NCBI RefSeq assembly: GCF_900105305.1
Contig: NZ_LT629765.1
Coordinates: 620,001 to 684,000, forward strand
Length of the DNA stretch: 64,000 nt
Origin: Corynebacterium timonense
GTDB taxonomy: Bacteria; Actinomycetota; Actinomycetes; Mycobacteriales; Mycobacteriaceae
Direction: 5' to 3'
In this document: positions 1-10,500 of the stretch, piece by piece
Layout: each line of letters starts with the position of its first letter
Numbering within the stretch: the stretch's first letter is position 1
Translations under genes and position numbers: made by a program
Notes under the pieces: model-generated
Databases searched by the model: none
The model's input: the letters and a program-made list of their open reading frames with translations, nothing else
What the model was told of the DNA's origin: nothing

Positions 1-599
<599 letters not shown>

Positions 600-648
600 C
601 GGCCGCGCCGCCACGTTTCGGGGGCGATGAGAACTAGGCTGGAGCACC

Positions 649-1419
649 ATGTACCGCGTTTTTGAAGCCCTCGATGAACTCGTCCGCACCGTGGAGCAGG
701 CCTACGGCGTGCCAATGACCTCCAACTGTATGGTCCCGCGCAACGACGTGCTTGCTCTCCTCGACGACATCCGCAACGCCCTGCCCGTTGAGGTCGACGA
801 CGCCCAGGACGTGTTGGACCAACAGGACGAGATCCTGCGCGGTGCGCAGGAGCGCGCGGACACCCTCGTTGCTGACGCCGAGGACGAGGCCGAGCGCATT
901 ATGCGTGACGTGCACAACCAGACGGAGAGCATGTTGTCCGACGCCCAGTCGCGTGCCGCCCACCTCGTCTCCACTGCGGAGGAGGACGCCGAGCGCACCG
1001 TCGCGCGGGCCCGAGAAGAGGCAGATCAGACCGTCGCCTCCGCGCGCGGCGAGGCGGACCGCCTCATCGACAACGGCAACCAGGAGTACGAGCGTGCCGT
1101 GGATGCGGGCCTGGCAGAACAGCAGCGCTTGGTCGGCGAGTCCGAGGTCATGCGCCGCGCGGACGAGGAAGCCCGCCGCCTTGTGGAGAACGCGCACGCG
1201 GACTCGTCGCGCCTGCGCGCCGAGTGCGACGACTACGTCGACTCCAAGCTCTCGGAGTTCGAGGAGTCGCTCAGCGCCGTTCTGCGCACCGTGTCCTCGG
1301 ACCGCTCCGCGCTGCGCCGCGGCGCCGGCGCCTCCGGCGAGCGCTACGAGCGCCGCGACTACGGCCGCCGCCCGCGCTCCGGGCAGCCGCAGCGCGACGA
1401 CAACGATTCTGATTACTAG
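649..1419 (+). CDS. DivIVA-like coiled-coil protein
   Basis: 256 residues. The N-terminus (YRVFEALDELVRTVEQAYG) is followed from about residue 45 to 210 by an almost unbroken acidic/alanine/arginine heptad pattern typical of a long coiled coil. The C-terminal tail is rich in Arg, Tyr and Asp. The protein matches in position and character the conserved actinobacterial gene beside the DUF177-rnc pair (Rv2927c in M. tuberculosis), usually described as DivIVA-like. A cell-envelope or division-site scaffold role is inference. A -10-like TAGGCT at 635-640 ends eight bases before the ATG and there is no Shine-Dalgarno sequence, so the mRNA is probably leaderless. Confidence 0.8.
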   Translation: MYRVFEALDELVRTVEQAYGVPMTSNCMVPRNDVLALLDDIRNALPVEVDDAQDVLDQQDEILRGAQERADTLVADAEDEAERIMRDVHNQTESMLSDAQSRAAHLVSTAEEDAERTVARAREEADQTVASARGEADRLIDNGNQEYERAVDAGLAEQQRLVGESEVMRRADEEARRLVENAHADSSRLRAECDDYVDSKLSEFEESLSAVLRTVSSDRSALRRGAGASGERYERRDYGRRPRSGQPQRDDNDSDY

Positions 1420-1487
1420 CCAGATACCTCGCCGTATTACTAGCCGTATTACTAGCAGGCCCGTTTCGTTGTAGGGTAGTGGCTGTT

Positions 1488-2021
1488 ATGGCTACCAATC
1501 CCTTTGTTTTCGACGTCGCCGAGGCCTTTGGCGGCGACGGAACGCCGGTCGTTTTTACGCAGGTGGGGCCGTCGCCCTCTCGCATCGGGCCCGAGATGAT
1601 CGCGATTGCGGAGGGCAGCGACGTCACCGTGGAGGCCGTCGTGGTCCCCCTGGGATCAAGCGTGATGGTGGACGCCTCCGCGTCCGGCACCCTGTCCGGG
1701 GAGTGCGCCCGCTGCCTCGCCCCTCTTCACCCCCCGTTTCAGGCGAGCGTCACCGTGGTCTTCGCCGCCGACGGTGACGCCATCACCGGCGACCCGGAGA
1801 GCGAGGAGGACAAGGGCTCCGGCGACGAGGTCCCGGTGATGGAGGGCACCACGATCGACCTCGAGCAGGCGTTTGTGGACGAGCTGGGGATGAATCTGCC
1901 CTTCAACCCGACGTGCGAGCCCGAGTGCGCCGGAACCGACGTGCCCTCCCCGGACGGGGTCTCCGGCGAGGAGAACGACCTCGTCGACCCGCGCTGGGCT
2001 GGCCTGGAGAAGTTCCTGTGA
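1488..2021 (+). CDS. DUF177 (YceD-like) protein
   Basis: 177 residues from ATG 1488; an in-frame GTG at 1479 is an alternative start. The cysteine pairs CARC (middle) and CEPEC (C-terminal third) and the end LVDPRWAGLEKF are typical of actinobacterial DUF177/YceD proteins, which sit next to rpmF or rnc and have been linked in other bacteria to 23S rRNA processing. rpmF does not follow here; the stop overlaps the GTG of rnc in GTGA, so the two are translationally coupled. The role in RNA maturation is inferred from context. Confidence 0.82.
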   Translation: MATNPFVFDVAEAFGGDGTPVVFTQVGPSPSRIGPEMIAIAEGSDVTVEAVVVPLGSSVMVDASASGTLSGECARCLAPLHPPFQASVTVVFAADGDAITGDPESEEDKGSGDEVPVMEGTTIDLEQAFVDELGMNLPFNPTCEPECAGTDVPSPDGVSGEENDLVDPRWAGLEKFL

Positions 2022-2791
2022 GCCGCGGAACGAAGCGCTCCCGCAAGCGCCGCCCGTCCGGACCCGAGGCGTGGGAGGCGGCGTTCGACGCGGTCGACCA
2101 CGCCCCGCTGCTCGAACGTCTCGGTGTGGAGCTCGAACCGGACATCCTCAAGCTCGCGCTGACGCACCGCTCGTTCGCCAACGAGCACGACAACCTGCCG
2201 AACAACGAGCGCCTCGAGTTCGTCGGCGACGCGGTGCTCGGCCTGTCCGTGGCCAACGAGCTGTTCGAGCGTTTCCCGTCGCGCCCCGAGTCGGACCTGT
2301 CGCCCATGCGATCGCGGGTGGTGTCGCGCTACGCGCTCGCCGACGTCGCCCGCGAGATTGACCTCGGCCCGCACCTGCTGTTGGGCAAGGGCGAGGAGAC
2401 GACCGGGGGGCGCGACAAGGAGTCGATCCTCGCCGACACCACCGAGGCGGTGCTCGGCGCGATCTACCGCCAGCACGGTTTCGAGACCACCCGCGGTGTC
2501 ATCCTGCGCATGTTCGCCCCCAAGCTGGACGCGGCGCAGCGCAGCCAGGACTGGAAAACGGTGCTGCAAGAACGCGTCGCGGAGCTCGGCGGGGGGCAGC
2601 CCGAATATCAGGCCACAGTGGAAGGCCCGGAGCACGAGCAGGTGTTTACCGCCCACGTGCTCATCGGCGGTAGCCCGCGGGGCACCGGCCGCGGGCAGAA
2701 CAAGAAGACCGCGGAGCAAAACGCCGCGCGTGAGGCCGTGTTCTACCTTCGCGACCACCCCGAGGTCGTTGCCCTGGCGCGGGGGGAGTAG
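2018..2791 (+). CDS. rnc: Ribonuclease III
   Basis: 257 residues from GTG 2018, which overlaps the preceding stop. The catalytic signature NERLEFVGDAVLG and the second acidic motif DTTEAVLGAIY are intact, with a double-stranded RNA-binding domain over the last 75 residues or so (DWKTVLQE to AAREAVFYL). The enzyme cleaves double-stranded RNA, including rRNA precursors. A basic N-terminal tail (SRGTKRSRKRR) precedes the fold. The reading frame is open upstream of 2018, but that stretch overlaps the preceding gene and has no family similarity. Confidence 0.95.
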   Translation: MSRGTKRSRKRRPSGPEAWEAAFDAVDHAPLLERLGVELEPDILKLALTHRSFANEHDNLPNNERLEFVGDAVLGLSVANELFERFPSRPESDLSPMRSRVVSRYALADVAREIDLGPHLLLGKGEETTGGRDKESILADTTEAVLGAIYRQHGFETTRGVILRMFAPKLDAAQRSQDWKTVLQERVAELGGGQPEYQATVEGPEHEQVFTAHVLIGGSPRGTGRGQNKKTAEQNAAREAVFYLRDHPEVVALARGE

Positions 2792-2794
2792 CCG

Positions 2795-3640
2795 GTGCCG
2801 GAGCTTCCCGAGGTCGAGGTCGTTCGCCGCGGCCTCGACGAGCACCTCGTCGGCCGCACCTTCGGCGCCGTCGAGGTCCTGCACCCGCGGGCCGTACGCG
2901 GCAACGACGTCGACCTCGCCGGGGTCCTCCCCGGGCTCACGGTCACCGGCACGGGCAGGCGAGGCAAGTTCATGTGGCTTACGCTCTCCGACGGCGCGGC
3001 ACTCGTTGTCCACCTGCGCATGAGCGGGCAGATGCTCGTCGGCCAGCCGGGGCAGGTGGCGGGGCCGCATGTGCGCATTCGGGCGTCGATAAGCGAGCTC
3101 GAGCTCACCTTCGTGGACCAACGCACCTTCGGCTCGTGGCAGTACGCCGAGCTTGTCGACGACCCGCTCACCGCCTCCCCGCACCGCATTCCGGCGACGG
3201 TGACGCACGTGGCCCCCGACCCGTTCGAGGACGCCTTTGACCCCGTGGAGGCCGCGCGGCGCGTGCGGCGCAAGAAGTCCGCGATTAAGACGGTGCTGCT
3301 CGACCAGTCGGTCGTCAGCGGCATCGGCTCCATCTACGCCGACGAGGCGATGTGGGCCGCCGGGGTGAAGCCGACGCGGCGGGCGGCCTCGCTGCGCCAG
3401 CGCGACGCGGTGCGGCTGCTCACGGAGTCTCGCGCAGTGATGGCGCGCGCCCTCGAGCAGGGCGGGACGAGCTTTGATTCCCTCTACGTCAACGTCAACG
3501 GGGCGAGCGGGTACTTCTCGCGCTCGCTCAACGCCTATGGGCGGGCCGGTGCACCGTGCCGCGCGTGCGGGACTGAGATGCGCCGCGTGGTGGTCAACGG
3601 GCGCTCCAGCCACTACTGCCCAGCGTGCCAAACCGCGTAA
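2795..3640 (+). CDS. mutM: Formamidopyrimidine-DNA glycosylase
   Basis: 281 residues from GTG 2795, three bases after the rnc stop. The N-terminus PELPEVE supplies the catalytic Pro and Glu used after Met removal. The helix-two-turn-helix KTVLLDQSVVSGIGSIYADE and the C-terminal zinc finger (CRAC ... CPAC) are complete. It excises 8-oxoguanine and related lesions and nicks the abasic site. The rnc-mutM order is the usual one in Corynebacterium. Confidence 0.96.
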   Translation: MPELPEVEVVRRGLDEHLVGRTFGAVEVLHPRAVRGNDVDLAGVLPGLTVTGTGRRGKFMWLTLSDGAALVVHLRMSGQMLVGQPGQVAGPHVRIRASISELELTFVDQRTFGSWQYAELVDDPLTASPHRIPATVTHVAPDPFEDAFDPVEAARRVRRKKSAIKTVLLDQSVVSGIGSIYADEAMWAAGVKPTRRAASLRQRDAVRLLTESRAVMARALEQGGTSFDSLYVNVNGASGYFSRSLNAYGRAGAPCRACGTEMRRVVVNGRSSHYCPACQTA

Positions 3641-3693
3641 GTGGTGCCGCCGCCGGTGTGGCGTTTTTGTGATCCGGGTCTAATATAAGCTAA

Positions 3694-5190
3694 ATGGAAC
3701 AGGCTACAGAGTTCGTCGATGGAACTCTCAACGGAATCATTTGGACCATCGTGCCGTGGCTCCTCGTCGGGGCGGGCCTTTACTTCGGCCTCCGCACGCT
3801 CTTCGTGCAGGTGCGGCTGCTGCCCGACATGTTTCGGTCGGTGACGGAAAAGCCCAAGGTCGTCGACAAAAAGGGACACGAGGTCGACACCGAGCACAAG
3901 GGCCTGTCGGCCTTCCAATCCTTCACCATTTCGGCGGCCTCGCGCGTGGGCACGGGCAACATCGCGGGCGTGGCGCTCGCCATCTCCGTCGGCGGGCCGG
4001 GCGCGGTGTTCTGGATGTGGATCCTCGCGCTCGTCGGCGGTGCCACCGCGTTCGTGGAATCCACGCTCGCGCAGGTGTGGAAATCGCGCGATCCGGACGG
4101 CCACTACTTCGGCGGCCCGGCGTTCTACATGACGCGCGGGCTCGGCTGGAAGCCCTTCGCCGTGATCTTCGCCGTCGCGCTGTCGTTCACCTACGGCTTT
4201 GTCTACAACGCCATCCAGACCAACTCCATCGTCGAGGCGGTCAGCGGCTCGCTTGACGACGACTCGAATACCCTCAAGCTCATCGTCGCCGTGGTGATCG
4301 CCGGGCTGACCGCCACGATTATCTTCGGCGGCGTCACCCGCATCGCCAGCGCCACCCAGCTCATCGTGCCCTTCATGGCGGGCGCGTACATCATCATCGG
4401 CCTCATCGTCGTTGTGCTCAACATCGACGAGGTCCCCGCGATGTTCTCCCTCATCGTCGGCCACGCGCTCGGCCTCAAGGAGGTCGCTGGCGCGACGGTG
4501 GGCATGGCTTTTGTGTGGGGCATGCGCCGCGGCCTGTTTTCCAACGAGGCCGGCCAGGGCTCCGCGCCGAACGCGGCCGCGACGGCGACGGTGTCCCACC
4601 CGGTGAAGCAGGGCCTCGTGCAGGCGCTCGGCGTCTACTTTGACACCCTGCTCGTGTGCTCGATCACCGCGTTCATCGTCCTGCTTGGCCCCGCGGTTAC
4701 CTACGGCCGCGAGGACATCCAGGGCGCGGCCCTGACCCAGGCGGCGTTGGCGGATTCCATCGGCTCGTGGGGGGCGCACGTGCTCACCTTCATCCTGTTC
4801 TTCCTGGCGTTTTCCTCCGTCATTGGCAACTACTACTTGGCGCAGGCGAACATCGAGTACTTCACCGAGTCGAAGACCGTGATGACGATCTTCCGCTTCG
4901 GTGTCCTCGGCTTTGTCTTCTTCGGCGCCTTCGGCTCCGTACCGCTGGTGTGGGCGCTGGGGGACACGATGGCGGGCACCATGGCCATCATCAACATCAT
5001 CGCCATCGTCCCGCTCGGCGGGGTGGCCATCAAGCTGCTGAAGAACTACAACGAGCAGCGCCGCCAGGGCGTCGACCCGGTCTTTTACCGCGACATGCTG
5101 CCCGAGCTGAAGAACGTCGAGGTGTGGGACGGCTCCGACCCCGCCGCGCGCCGCACGTGGCAGGACCGCCGCTCGCTGCGCGAGTTTTAG
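3694..5190 (+). CDS. Sodium:alanine symporter family (AGCS) amino-acid transporter
   Basis: 498 residues with about ten hydrophobic segments. The AGCS signature region SRVGTGNIAGVALAISVGGPG is near residue 85, and the family-typical stretches HYFGGPAFYM and RRGLFSNEAGQGSAPNAAA are present. It probably imports alanine or glycine with Na+ across the cytoplasmic membrane; the substrate cannot be read from sequence. A -10-like TAATAT at 3681-3686 lies seven bases before the ATG with no ribosome-binding site, so translation is probably leaderless. It interrupts the mutM-acyP-smc neighbourhood. Confidence 0.9.
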   Translation: MEQATEFVDGTLNGIIWTIVPWLLVGAGLYFGLRTLFVQVRLLPDMFRSVTEKPKVVDKKGHEVDTEHKGLSAFQSFTISAASRVGTGNIAGVALAISVGGPGAVFWMWILALVGGATAFVESTLAQVWKSRDPDGHYFGGPAFYMTRGLGWKPFAVIFAVALSFTYGFVYNAIQTNSIVEAVSGSLDDDSNTLKLIVAVVIAGLTATIIFGGVTRIASATQLIVPFMAGAYIIIGLIVVVLNIDEVPAMFSLIVGHALGLKEVAGATVGMAFVWGMRRGLFSNEAGQGSAPNAAATATVSHPVKQGLVQALGVYFDTLLVCSITAFIVLLGPAVTYGREDIQGAALTQAALADSIGSWGAHVLTFILFFLAFSSVIGNYYLAQANIEYFTESKTVMTIFRFGVLGFVFFGAFGSVPLVWALGDTMAGTMAIINIIAIVPLGGVAIKLLKNYNEQRRQGVDPVFYRDMLPELKNVEVWDGSDPAARRTWQDRRSLREF

Positions 5191-5226
5191 GGGGCGCACC
5201 CGGAGCACGCGGTTAGACTGGCGCCT

Positions 5227-5511
5227 ATGCAGAACACGCGCATGACCGCATTCGTCCACGGGCACGTCCAGGGGGTGGGGTTTCGCTGGTGGACCCGCTC
5301 GCGCGCCCTCGAGCTCGGGCTGGCAGGCTACGCCAAGAACCTTGACGACGGCCGCGTGGAGGTCGTCGCCGAGGGTGCGCGGGGCGACGTCGAGAAGCTC
5401 CTTGAGCTCCTGCGGGAAGAGCCCTCGACCGCCGAGCGCCCCGGGCGGGTCGACACCGTGATCGAGCAGTACTCGCAGCCGCGCGGCGCGGAGGGCTTTG
5501 AGGAGCGGTAG
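5227..5511 (+). CDS. acyP: Acylphosphatase
   Basis: 94 residues. The catalytic arginine (R20 in GHVQGVGFRWW) and asparagine (N38 in GYAKNLDDGRVEV) are present in the standard ferredoxin-like acylphosphatase pattern. It hydrolyses carboxyl-phosphate bonds such as acetyl phosphate. TAGACT at 5214-5219 precedes the ATG by seven bases, suggesting a leaderless start; Met6 is a weaker alternative. acyP normally lies immediately before smc in this lineage, but here 5614-7449 is inserted between them. Confidence 0.93.
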   Translation: MQNTRMTAFVHGHVQGVGFRWWTRSRALELGLAGYAKNLDDGRVEVVAEGARGDVEKLLELLREEPSTAERPGRVDTVIEQYSQPRGAEGFEER

Positions 5512-5613
5512 GTCGTACGGGGCCAGCCTTTCCCCGACGAATCTTTCAAGCCGTTCCCCACGTGCCGGCGGAATAATTTGTGATGGTTCTTTGGATCGGA
5601 CGAGAGGAGCCGC

Positions 5614-7449
5614 ATGGCTGAGAAACCGCACCTCATCTTTCTGCACGGGGTGGGGAAAGGCGACCCGGACGAGAAGTGGCGCCAGGGTTTGCTCCAGGGG
5701 CTCGAGGTTGCGGGGTATCCGGGCCTGGAGGGGGTGCGAGTGATCGCCCCGCGCTACGCGCTCGAGCTCAAGGGGGCGGGCCCCAATCAGAAGCTTCCGC
5801 CGGTGACCATTCGCACACCGAAGAGTGAGCGCCCACGGCTTCGCCGGGAGTTTGAGGCGCGAACGTCGGCCATGGAAGCGCGGCTGGCGCGCCACCGCGG
5901 AGGCCCCGGATTAGCTGCTGCCGAGATGGTCGTCGACTTCGCTGCAGCTTCCCCGTTTTTTCGGCAGGCCAAGAACTACGTCACCGATAGGGATGTGAGA
6001 GCCCAAGTGCTCAGCCGCATCTTGGAGCAGATGCCGCACTCGGGGCGAGCGGTTCTCGTAGCCCACAGCCTCGGAACCGTGATTGCAGCGGATCTCATCA
6101 GACGACTCCCTCTGGGGCTGGAGGTCGTTGGTGTGGTGACTGCCGGTAGCCCGCTGGCGAGTGGAAGTTTCAAGACCGACTTTCTTCGGGAGGACTTGAT
6201 TGACCCGCCGCAGAACGCGGGGTGGTGGGTCAATTTATGGAGCAACCGAGATCCGGTAACCGCGTTGCGTGGAGTTTCGTCCGTGTTCCCGTGGCTCCTC
6301 GACCTCCATGTTGCAAACCCGATCAATCCTGCAGCGGCCCACGCAGCGAGCGCGTATTTGTCCTCGGAAATAGCCGGGGCGGCAATTGGCTACGGCCTTT
6401 TTGGTTCGAGGACCAAGGACATCGTTCTTGCTCAACGCGACGTTGTCGTTCCACTTGATGAGGCTGAAGAGATTGCACTCCAGGGTCTCCGGTACGCGCA
6501 CCTGATCAAGAACAATTTGGCGGGCGACGTAAGCGAGAGGTTCCGGGCGGCGCTGCGCCACGTACAAGGCGACATTGTGGAGGACTTCAAGCAGCGGGCG
6601 CGGATGCAGCCGCGACCTCTGCACCCCTTGATCGCGGCCCTTGATTTCGACGCGGCCGACCCGGAGGCACAGGTTCCACAACCCGATCATGCCCACCACG
6701 TCAGTAAAGAGGCCGTTCTGGCTCGTCTTGTCGCGCTCGCACAGCGGAGCCCGATCGAGCCCTTCGAGATTGAGGTGGATCGCGACATTCGCCAGGCTGC
6801 GCTGAAAGAGCTCACCGCAGAAATGGGCCTCGGCAGTTTTCTCGGAGAGCAAGTATTCGATGCTCTGAAGACCGCAGAAAGGGCGCTCCCCGGACGGGCA
6901 CGGACTAATTGGATTAAGTGGAGCGTGCTTGGAGCGGGATTCACCGTCTTCGCTATTGGCACTGCCGGACTCGCGCTTGCCCCAGCTGCCGGTGTCGCAG
7001 GCGCAGCGGCTGTGACGAGCGCCCTTGCTTCTTTCGGACCCGGTGGGATGATTGGCGGGTTGGTGAGTGCGGGTTCATTGGTCTCCGCAGGAGTTGGAGG
7101 AATCGCGGTCGGAGTGATGAGCCCCGCCAATACCTCCGGATCCGTGGAGACCCTCATCGCGAGCCAGCTGACGTTGCTGATTCTCCGGCAACGCAACGGA
7201 TTGGACGTCGGCGGGGATATCTGGGCGATGTGGAAGGATTCTGAGATGGCGCTGGTCCGTGAAATCAATCGAGTATCCGAGATCTCCGACGAGAAGGCCG
7301 CGTCCGTCGTTGAATTACAGAAAAAGCTTGAGGCGGTTCAAGCGGCAATGACGTACGCGCTCGGCCACGGACTGGCTCCCACGAATCCCATCGACGAAGC
7401 GGAGGCGTCACAGCGACCCAAGCGTCGGCTAAAGGTGCTCGAGCGATAG
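5614..7449 (+). CDS. Alpha/beta-hydrolase fused to a glycine-rich membrane domain (unrecognised family)
   Basis: 611 residues. The N-terminal half looks like a lipase-type alpha/beta hydrolase: HLIFLHGVGKGD at the start, nucleophile elbow VAHSLGTV near residue 150, and a candidate acid in SNRDPVTAL near 213. A middle helical part follows. Residues about 433-505 form a long Gly/Ala-rich hydrophobic stretch with glycine-zipper character, enough for two membrane hairpins, then a helical tail. Base composition is visibly lower in G+C than neighbours and a good ribosome-binding site (GAGAGGAG) precedes the ATG, unlike the leaderless genes around it. It lies between acyP and smc, normally adjacent. 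Function unknown; a membrane-acting hydrolase or effector is inference. Confidence 0.72.
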   Translation: MAEKPHLIFLHGVGKGDPDEKWRQGLLQGLEVAGYPGLEGVRVIAPRYALELKGAGPNQKLPPVTIRTPKSERPRLRREFEARTSAMEARLARHRGGPGLAAAEMVVDFAAASPFFRQAKNYVTDRDVRAQVLSRILEQMPHSGRAVLVAHSLGTVIAADLIRRLPLGLEVVGVVTAGSPLASGSFKTDFLREDLIDPPQNAGWWVNLWSNRDPVTALRGVSSVFPWLLDLHVANPINPAAAHAASAYLSSEIAGAAIGYGLFGSRTKDIVLAQRDVVVPLDEAEEIALQGLRYAHLIKNNLAGDVSERFRAALRHVQGDIVEDFKQRARMQPRPLHPLIAALDFDAADPEAQVPQPDHAHHVSKEAVLARLVALAQRSPIEPFEIEVDRDIRQAALKELTAEMGLGSFLGEQVFDALKTAERALPGRARTNWIKWSVLGAGFTVFAIGTAGLALAPAAGVAGAAAVTSALASFGPGGMIGGLVSAGSLVSAGVGGIAVGVMSPANTSGSVETLIASQLTLLILRQRNGLDVGGDIWAMWKDSEMALVREINRVSEISDEKAASVVELQKKLEAVQAAMTYALGHGLAPTNPIDEAEASQRPKRRLKVLER

Positions 7450-7594
7450 CAAATGAAAGTCTTGGAAGCCACACTCCGGACGGACTCGACAGCCGAGGTG
7501 GGAGAACCCGTGGAGTTTTCGGGTGGAGGCACCCGTTGTCCACGCCATCGCCTCATCTCCGGCGGTGTGCGATGAACCCGCTAAAATCACCCCA

Positions 7595-10500
7595 ATGCAC
7601 CTGAAATCGTTGACGCTCAAGGGCTTCAAGTCCTTTGCCTCGGCGACGACGATGAAGTTCGAACCCGGCATCTGCGCCGTCGTCGGGCCGAACGGCTCGG
7701 GCAAATCGAATGTCGTCGACGCGCTTGCCTGGGTGATGGGGGAGCAGGGGGCGAAGAACCTGCGCGGGGGGAAGATGGAGGACGTCATCTTCGCCGGCGC
7801 CGGGGGGCGCAAACCGCTGGGGCGCGCCGAGGTGACGCTGACCTTCGACAACTCGGATCAGCACCTGCCGATCGACTACACGGAGGTGGCGATCACCCGC
7901 CGGATGTTCCGCGACGGCGCCTCCGAGTACGAGATCAACGGGGCCAAGGCCCGCCTGATGGACATCCAGGAGCTGCTCTCGGACTCCGGTATCGGCCGCG
8001 AGATGCACATTATCGTCGGCCAGGGCAAGCTCTCCGAGATCCTCGAATCCCGCCCCGAGGAGCGCCGCGCGTTCATCGAGGAGGCCGCGGGCGTGCTCAA
8101 GCATCGCCGCCGCAAGGAGAAGGCGCAGCGCAAGCTGGCGGGCATGCAAGGCAACCTGGACCGCCTCCAGGACCTCACTGAGGAGCTGGGCGCGCAGCTC
8201 ACACCCCTGGCTCGCCAGGCGGAGGCCGCCACACGCGCGGCGACGGTGCAGGCCACGCTTCGCGACGCCCGCCTCGCCCTCGCCGGGGACCAGGTGGTGG
8301 CCCTTCGCGCCTTATGCGAGGACGCCACGCGTGCCGCCGACGCGCTCCAGGAGCAGGTGCGCGCGGTCACGGCCGCGCTGGAGGAGGCCACGGCGGCCCA
8401 GGATTCCGTCGAGGAGCAGCTCGGGGCCGTGCAGCCGCAGGCGGAGGAGGCGCAGCAGGTGTGGTTCGAGCTGTCGACGCTGCTCGAGCGCGCCGGCGCG
8501 ACCGTGCGCGTGGCCGCCGAGCGCGCCAGCAACGCAGGGGCGGACACTGCCTACCACGGCCAGGACCCCGAGGACCTGCTGGCCCGCGCCGCCCACGCCG
8601 ATGAGCAGTACGCAGCCGCCGTCGAGGAGGCGGAGGAGGCCGCCGAGCGCCTCGAGACGGCCCGCGAGGAGGTCGAGGCGCTGCAGGAGACCTTCGACGA
8701 CGCGGAGCGCGAGCACATGGCGCAGGTGCGTGCCATCGCGGACCGTCGCGAGGGCGTGGTGCGCCTGCTCGCGCAGGAGGAATCGCAGCAGCGCGCCGTC
8801 GCCGCCGCGGAGGAGGAGGCCGCGCGGCTGGGCGAGGCGCTCGCCGAGACCCGCGACCGCGCCCTGACCGCCCGCCGAGAGGAGGCCGAGGTGTCCGGCA
8901 CGCTCTCCGGAATCGAGGCGGAGCGCGCACCCCTGGAGGAGGAACGCCGTCGCGCCGCGGCGGAGTCCGAGGACGCCGAGACACGCCTGGAGGAGCTGCG
9001 GGCCGCCCAGCGTGAGCGCGAGCGGGCCGTGTTTACGCTGGAGTCGCGCATTTCCACCCTGCGGGAACAGGCGCCGAAGACGGCCGCCACGGAGGTCCTG
9101 GGGAATGGCTTTGGCCCGCTCGCGGACGCCCTCACCGCGCGCGACGGCACCTCGGTGGCGCTGGCCGCGGCGCTGGGGGCGCACGCCGAGGCCCTCGTCG
9201 GTGCGGGCGACGTGGTGGGCAGGCTCGCCGACGCCGAGCGCACCGTTGTTGTGGACCCCGCCGGCGGTGCCTCCTGGCGCCTGGACACTGACCAGCGCGT
9301 CGACTGGCTTCTCGACCACGTCGACATCGCGCCCGAGGTCACGGGCGCCGTGACGCGACTGCTTGTCGACGTCGCCCTCGCCGCCACCCCCGCCGACGCG
9401 CGCCGCCTCGTCGCCGCCGACCCGCGCCTGCGCGCCGTCACCCGCGAGGGCGTCCTCGTCGGCGAGGGCTGGGTCGCCGCCGGTTCCGGGAGCGCGAGCA
9501 CCGTCGAGCTCAGCGCCGAGATCGGCCGCGCGGCAGAGGAGCTCGCCGCCGCCCGCGCCGCCCTCGAGGAGCTCGGCGGCACCCTCGAGGGGGCGAGCCT
9601 CGCGGCGGACGAAGCGCGCGTGGCCGCCGCGGGAGCGACGTCCGCGCTGCGCGAGCACGACGCGAACCTCGAGGCGTGGCGCCGCGACCACCGGCGCCTC
9701 ACCGCGCAGGTGGAGGCCAACGAGGCCGAGTACGCCCGCGCCCGCGAGCGAGCCCACCAGGCGGAGTCCCGCCTGGTGGGCCTGCGCGAGGAGCTAGCGC
9801 AGACGAGGGACCGGGTTGCGCGCGTCGAGGACGCCGGCAGCCCCCAGGAGCCGTCCACCGCCGCGCGCGACGCAGCCGCGGAGGCGCTCAACCAGGCGAA
9901 GGCGATCCAGATGGAGGCCACGCTGGGCCTACGCTCGGCGCAGCAGGCGGCCGACGCGGTCGCCGGGCGGGGCGACGCGCTACGCCGCCAGGCCGACAAC
10001 GAGCGGCAGGCGAAGGCTCGCCACGATGCCGCGGTGGCGGCCCGGCGCGCTCAGGCGGAGCTCGCCGGGGTGGTCGCCTCCCGCGCCCGCGACGTCGTCG
10101 CCCGCGCGGAGTCCGCCCTCGAGCGCGCCGCCCGTGAGCGCGACGCGCTCACCGCCGAGGTGGCCTCCCTGCGCGCGAGAGGGCAGCAGGCCCGGGCTGA
10201 GGTCACGTCCACGCGCCAGCAGCTCGAGCGGCTCACCGACCGCGCACACGCCGCCGATATCGCCCGCTCGCAGGCCCAGGTGCGCATCGACGAAGCCGAG
10301 GCGAAGATCACCGAATCCCTCGGCATCGCCATCCCCGACCTGCTGGCCGGCTATGCTCCGGCGCCCGACTTCGACCGCGAAGCGGAGACACAGCGCCTGG
10401 CCGAGGCTGAAAAGGACCTGCGCTCCTTGGGCAAGGTCAACCCGCTGGCGCTGGAGGAGTACAAGGCCCTCGAGGAGCGCTACAGCTTCCTGTCTACGCA

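Noticed and set aside
1739..3631. 630-codon open frame antisense to DUF177, rnc and mutM
   Set aside because: It lies opposite three well-supported genes, has Arg/His/Ala composition typical of antisense GC-rich frames and no motif.
3613..5895. 760-codon open frame antisense to the AGCS transporter and acyP
   Set aside because: Antisense shadow of strong genes; charged low-complexity translation with no fold signature.
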